Source: Gonapodya prolifera JEL478 (taxonomy: Eukaryota; Monoblepharomycota; Monoblepharidomycetes; Monoblepharidales; Gonapodyaceae). Taken from it: a DNA stretch of 64,000 bases. Location: NCBI GenBank assembly GCA_001574975.1, contig KQ965866.1:33062-97061 (forward strand), read 5' to 3'. Position numbers and translations under genes: made by a program. Below are positions 56,613 through 64,000 of the stretch, one piece after another; the stretch's first letter is position 1, and the number at the start of each line of letters is the position of its first letter. The notes under the pieces were generated by a model. That model made no database searches. It saw nothing but the letters and a program-made list of their open reading frames with translations, and was not told the DNA's origin.

Positions 56613-58858
56613 CTAAGAATCATCATCTCCATCTCCATCATCCACCTCCTCACCCGCGCCACTGATCACTTCCCCAGTCCGATCAAAAGTATTCAATGCG
56701 TTGCCGGTTACAAAGTATGGCGGCTTATCCTCTTCCTTAATGGTACCATCCCGTTGCAGGAAATACTGGTATTCCGTCGAGTGCGCATCAACAATACGTA
56801 GCCATTCATCGAAGCTGCATACGTGGCATGAGATGCAAACAAAGTGACCGTTGGATGCAATGAAATTGATAAAACAAATTTGACGCACAACATACACGTT
56901 GTTGTCTCGCTCCTCCTTCAGAAGCTCTCCAATGACCCATTTCTCTTTGAATTTCTCGATTTCTTCCAGGTAGGGATCAAATGTAATGGGTTGTCTTTCG
57001 GCATTCGATTGATTCGGTTGGAGTGGTGTGTTAGCTGATCGCTCATTATAAGACTTGTAAACCACCTAAAGGATCACAAGGGAAACAACAACCGTAAAAA
57101 GAGGTTGCAGTGTCAGAAAATCTCGGAACATTACGGACCTGATTTAGAAAAAGACCACATGCTGGTGCCTTCGGAATGTTGAGCTTCACGGGCGTGTAGG
57201 ATCGAGATACAAGAGAGATAGGGGTCTTGGTCCGCACCATCAACACCGCGAGCCCTGTCGTGTGGCGATTGAGCGATTTCAAATAAAGTCGATGCGAAGG
57301 ACACTAGAGGTTGGTCGAAGTTCTTGCACTTACCGACCATTTTCCGAATTTGGTGGAGCATGAAGCTGTTACCCCAAACTTTTAGCCCAACCCATTCAAC
57401 CCCATTGCGCACGTAAGGGTCAGAGCACTACAATAACGACGAAATGAAGTTTTGTGAGGTTTCCATCCGTCATTCTCCGAAGAATATTCACTGACGTCGA
57501 AGCTCAAAATGTACCGCTTGCTGTTCTTTTCTTCGAACTTCTTTCCAATCGTGTAATTGTGAAAGTTGTGGGCACCTTTGTAAGCCGCAAGCACTTCGCG
57601 CAAGCTCTCCAGCATACGGCCAGGGAGGCGCCAGCGTCGCTTTGCTTCGAGCTGCTCCGTTGTCGACTTAGGAATGTCATACATCTTGAAACGCGCGTCG
57701 GGTGAATCTGCATGTGCCGATGATGGAAGATTGGATGGATCGGGAAACGGGAAGAGTGCGTCGGGATCAGTGCCAGCAGAGCGCTCTGCGGCAGCAAGGG
57801 AGTCGGGATAGTATCCATGATGAGGCTCCATGAGAACGTATGTGGGCATTATGTACTCGTAGATGCGTGAGTCGCAGGAGTTCTTTGCATGGAAGGCTCC
57901 AAGTACTCGTGAAACTCCTGTTGGAGGCCAATACAAAATGAGAAAACAGGTACATAGTACAGAGAGCAAAGGGCCTACCCCAAACCCGAATTTGGTCCGG
58001 TAATTTGCTGTTAATGGCAGTCATTGTCTCAGTCGCAAGTGCACGCTCCTGCGATTTTTGGGACTCCTTGTCGGTAATCGCAACGGTTGAGACGCTCGAC
58101 GAAGGCTCGCCTCCAGCTTCATTGGAAGAACTTTGTCCGGTGTGTTGAGTCGAAGGATTCCCCTCTCCCAGCTTTGAATTCTCTTCGGCCGACTTACTTC
58201 CCCCAATAATGAGTTTCAAGCTGACGACCTGACCTAAGGCGTGAACACCTTTGTCTGTCCTGGCGGCTCTCATGAATGCTACCTTCTTTGGATCGTCTGC
58301 ATTGTGTTTTGAAACACAGCCAGACTCCACCAACGCCTTCCAAAGCTCTCCCTCTATGGTCTTTGCGTTCGAATTCAGCTGCATTCCGCTGTAACCTGTC
58401 CCTGCGTAGCCCATCAGGAGGGCAAACTTGCGTTTCGGTCCTCTCGCACCTTCCACCTTATTATCTTCATCGTCGTTGTCTTCAGCGGCTCCCCCCTTGG
58501 GCCCACGAGGACGTCGGGTTTCAGTCTCTACAACACGTGATCTGCGGTCTTTCCATTCTTCTTTGTCCCCACGCTGCCAACCACCAGAACGCCCACTGCC
58601 CCGTCCTCGACTTCCACGACCTCGGGATCCCTTCGAATGCCGCGATGTGGACAATGGCCCAGATGCCGGTGGTGGATCGTCACGAGAATGTGACGGGTTT
58701 ACCACGGCGACGACCTCCGATGTGGTTTTCATGCTTGTTTCGTCCGTTTCGTTTCGCCGCTGACGCTTCGGCGACCGATCGGTGAAACTTTCGACTTGGT
58801 CGCCTTCTGAATCCACCGTGCGCTTTAAAGGTGAGCCATCCGTGCCTCTGTCCGCCAT
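56613..58858 (-). CDS. PUS1: tRNA pseudouridine synthase, PUS1/TruA family
   Basis: Six exons, complement(56613-56814, 56896-57065, 57139-57254, 57334-57427, 57496-57917, 57979-58858), give 627 residues. The N-terminal ~130 residues are charged and low-complexity with RG repeats ([13 protein letters not shown]). The TruA fold follows: [31 protein letters not shown] with the catalytic Asp, [25 protein letters not shown], and [15 protein letters not shown]. The protein ends with an acidic tail ([11 protein letters not shown]). The enzyme converts uridine to pseudouridine in tRNAs and some snRNA/mRNA sites in the nucleus. Basic and RG-rich segments suggest RNA binding and nuclear location. The family insert after the Asp motif is long and Ser-rich. 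Its start is 547 bases from the divergent ATP2 start. Confidence 0.92.
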
Positions 58859-59404
58859 CGCCGGTGGTTGGGACCCACAAGTTGACTGAGGTCCACGCAC
58901 TGAATGAGTTGCATCGGCTCCTTCCACACTTTCTAGTAAATTATTATTCTTCACCGAAACTTCATTCACAGACTCCAACCCCGATTCCGATTGCTACAAC
59001 AGCATCGCTTTGATTTATGTTTGAAACGGCCTACGCACAATCGTGGGTTGTGTTCAAGGATGTGCAAAAGCAGCCAGAATAATGTTTTAATACTTGGGAG
59101 CTTACATCCTTTAGTGAGCTCATTTTTTCTGTGTCTTTTGCAGGGGGGGTATGGAATGAACATAGTTGCTGCCATTGCGCACGGGCTGAGTTTTGAAGAA
59201 TTCTCTTTGGTCCGAGAAACTTGTTCGACACGTCCGTGGAGGTAAACGTCAATCCAAAGCGCGGGCGCCGCCATAGCGACTTGCGCGCTTCCGATTTCAA
59301 TCTTGAAGCGTCAGTTGCTCACATCAGTCCTTCCTGTCTCCTCCCATCGGTCGAAACTCCTTCACCACATAGTTTTCCCCCTCCGGTCAATCCAGCCGAA
59401 AAAT
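58859..59404. promoter_or_regulatory. Divergent intergenic region of PUS1 and ATP2
   Basis: 546 bases between two oppositely oriented housekeeping genes, so it should contain both promoters. The minus-strand frame of PUS1 stays open to about 58978 without an ATG. No TATA box or named factor site could be assigned with confidence. Confidence 0.5.
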
Positions 59405-61740
<2,336 letters not shown>

Positions 61741-62343
61741 AGGGGTGGTGGTCTGCCGGTGATAGACAAGTGTTTGTAGCAAATACAAATACAAAGCACT
61801 GCTTTAGCTCGCCGAAAGCGCCTTCTTTCATCTACAAATGTTTAGTCCACGCCCAAGTGTGAACAACTCGAGAAAGCGGAGCCAGAAAAGGGGTGCAAGC
61901 GTGATCAAAGTGTAGGAAGTGGCAAAGCACCCGCTCCAATGTATCACAGTTTATACGTCCCTATCGCCGAGTTTGCGCTCGGAACCAGAAGGGGAATGCT
62001 GCTCAGGATAAGAAAGGGAGTAGTAAATGCAAATATTTATGAAATATGAAGAGTAGAAAGTCATGGATAGAGAATATGCTACAATGCAGAGGGAGGAAAA
62101 AAGAAGGGGAACAGGCAAAAAAGAAAAATGGAGGGAAAAATACGGGACAAAGCACGAGTCGTCCCTTTGGCAGAACTAAAGTTCGCGATGTTCACCTCAA
62201 CATTGCAAAACCGGAACTACAACATTGAAGGAAGACCCGGAACGAGTTCGGAATGGGACGAACATGGCAGAACGAAATGACGAGGGAGATGCGGAAATGC
62301 TCCGCAAGACTCAGGGACGGACATAAAAGAAAACGTGCCTAGA
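61741..62343. other. 3' flank of ATP2, no gene recognised
   Basis: Purine-rich on the plus strand around 62080-62150. No convincing reading frame. It separates ATP2 from transposon-like sequence on the opposite strand. Confidence 0.5.
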
Positions 62344-63776
62344 TCAAATGAAACGCACACCCCAAACGATTGAAGAGCCAAAGCACCAAGCGCAAGACAT
62401 CAAACTGAAGTGATGAGAATGGCGTTCATGATTGATAGAGCAGAAAGCTAACTGGGGCTTTGCAGACCATGGCCGGCAAGAAAGACAGCAAAGGGAAGGG
62501 GGCTTTGCAGAATCCTGTGCGAATGCGATACGGTTTCCTTGTATTTTCAAACCGCCAGGTGCATCACGAGATGTTGCGGGAGTTACTTTGACGAGACACA
62601 TTTGCATGCGGACCCTTGCAATAACAATCTCTTCAGCAGGTGTTAACGTTGGAAGGTTTTCAATCGCGATTGCTTTGGCTGCTCCATGGAACAAACCATT
62701 TGCAAGAGAAAGCTGAGGATGCTTTCCAGAAACAAATATATCTGAGTGGCAACGATTGCAAGCATGAATTGCATACATTGATTGCAAAGAAGACCGTGAT
62801 AGATTTGCTTGGTTTGAATCTGGCAAAGTTGAGAGTGTAATTGGAATTATTCCATTGCGTTCCAAAGGAAGGCCTGGATGCCGCGGAAGGCAATGATCCA
62901 AACCAAACTGAGCGTAGCGTTGAACTGTGACACTCGCTCGTGGTAAAACGCAACTGCAGAACCAGTCTGAGCGTCAATGCGACCTTCCTGCAATTATTCC
63001 AAGAGATGCTCCAGAACTTTGCGTAAGCTTCCGTTTTCCTTCACTGAATTCGCAAAGTAGACGGCTGACTCAAGGCTCATGTTGGGGGAAATGAGCGAGC
63101 CGAAGATAGAGAGCCTCGCAGTCAGTTTTGTGGTACTGCGAGCAAAAGTTCCTTTGATAGTAAACCGATCTAAGATTTCATTGAGCGCAAGTAAACAATT
63201 TGCAGGGTGTTTGGAATACTGCCACAAGAGTTTCAGGGGATGGTTCGATGCGCGGCTTCAAGTAGGGCCACAGTTGCTCCCACTTCTGCCCCCCAACTGC
63301 AATATCAACGATTTCTGATTCTTTGAGGTGGCATCCACATATTGCACACGCTTTCTTCTTATCCATTGCTTCTTTGACAAGTGTATTGAAGGCGTGAAGA
63401 CATTGACATTGTTGCTCGACATCAAACACCAGGTGAAATGGAACTCTCAAATTTGATTCCTCTTATTGCGTATAATAGAACCATATTATTGAGATGTGGT
63501 GATTGAAGACGGCCATGTGCGACACAAGTGCAAAAGAATTAGCAAAATGGACTGACACAAATGCAATTGATAAGACGAACCTGCCGCTTCCTTTCTCCCC
63601 ACTCCTGATTGTTGTTCAGAATTGCTCTCTAATGGTTGTTCCCCATCCCCAAAGTCAAAGATGACGTCTAAATGTTCCGTGGACAATGGCTGGGATGGAG
63701 GTGCAGGTGTCTTCTTTCTGCAAAAAGGGGGTCGTGATGAATCCAAATGACGTTTGACTTTTGACTTGGGACCCAT
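62344..63776 (-). mobile_element. Helitron-associated-type protein fragments (DUF6570-like)
   Basis: On the minus strand three or four frames in order look like one protein. 63486-63776 encodes MGPKSKVKRH... with a Pro/Ser-rich basic start. After an apparent intron, FHLVFDVEQQCQ and KKACAICGCHLKESEIVDI follow (63240-63450). Then a frame change leads into NCLLALNEILDRFTIKG (63000-63230). Then 62520-62800 reads IHACNRCHSDIF, LSLANGLFHG, LTPAEEIVIARVR and GNRIAFAQD. The CxxC pair followed by SLANGL, an acidic AEE...R segment and a GN-x-I-x-F-x-Q motif is the pattern I remember from proteins that precede Helitron-type helicases in mushroom genomes. No helicase is visible in the window. It could be an active host gene derived from one, or a relic. 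Confidence 0.4.
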
Positions 63777-64000
63777 CTACCAAGGATGTGCAATTCCAAA
63801 GCCGAGCGTACAAGCAGTGCATGCAGCAATGCTACAAATTACTGGCACAAGACAGAGGAAGAAATAGTTGGAATTGATCATAAACAATAGAGAAGTGCAG
63901 TTGGAAGTTTGTTGCATATTATGGTGATGACAAGGCCTGATATTTGCACTTCTGTGAAGATGTTGACTGAGGCTCTTGATAATCCAAGTCATAAACATGT
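63777..64000. other. Window edge, undetermined
   Basis: An open minus-strand frame (63777-63998) with a hydrophobic stretch (YFFLCLVPVICSIAACTACT) reaches the right edge. It may be an upstream exon of the transposon-like protein or non-coding; it cannot be judged without more sequence. Confidence 0.3.

Overview
The window reads as nuclear DNA of a filamentous fungus, most likely a basidiomycete (Agaricomycotes). Genes lie on both strands, are closely packed and are cut by many 45-80 base GT-AG introns; several exons are tiny (6, 12, 18 and 24 bases). The gene set is eukaryotic and fungal: G-protein alpha subunits, PHO81, COG6, GRASP and nuclear genes for mitochondrial ATP synthase and complex I subunits. 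No rRNA, CRISPR array or bacterial operon was seen, and I could not support any tRNA. Exon boundaries were worked out by hand from splice signals, reading-frame phase and remembered family motifs. No database search was run.

Layout. Positions 1-10 kb are an accessory, decaying region: two tail-to-tail PIG-L family deacetylase genes (the first cut by the window edge) flank a cytochrome P450 relic. Next come a GPI-type surface protein with two superoxide-dismutase-like domains that lack copper ligands (5.6-7.5 kb) and a truncated, frameshifted NmrA-like gene (8-9.1 kb). A 2,731-residue low-complexity protein, part of it encoded by a 51-base minisatellite, fills 10.0-18.8 kb. It is followed by an APC-family permease with one in-frame stop (19.6-22.3 kb) and a metal-dependent deacetylase of the HDAC/acetylpolyamine group (22.6-24.3 kb, minus).

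From 25.4 kb the content is mostly core genes: the complex I LYR subunit NDUFA6, two tandem G-alpha genes (minus), PHO81 (minus, SPX-ankyrin-GDPD), a divergently transcribed aspartate aminotransferase, a broken CapA-like gene, a small MITE-like element, GRASP with a histidine-rich tail, COG6, and a sterol desaturase/fatty-acid hydroxylase. An alkaline phosphatase relic follows, then an uncertain stretch, a two-finger C2H2 transcription factor, a Ski8-like WD40 protein, and ATP synthase delta and beta subunits with a convergent/divergent PUS1-type pseudouridine synthase between them. The last 1.7 kb carries reading frames resembling Helitron-associated fungal proteins.

Functional links. GRASP and COG6 are neighbours and both serve the Golgi. 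Two F1-ATPase subunits lie within 6 kb. PHO81 (phosphate sensing) and two G-alphas (signalling) are adjacent. The most unusual items are a dispersed repeat found only inside long introns (introner-like), the giant SK-motif protein, the His-rich GRASP tail, two G-alphas with the TCAT motif changed to TWAT and no N-terminal glycine, and the ligand-less double SOD protein.
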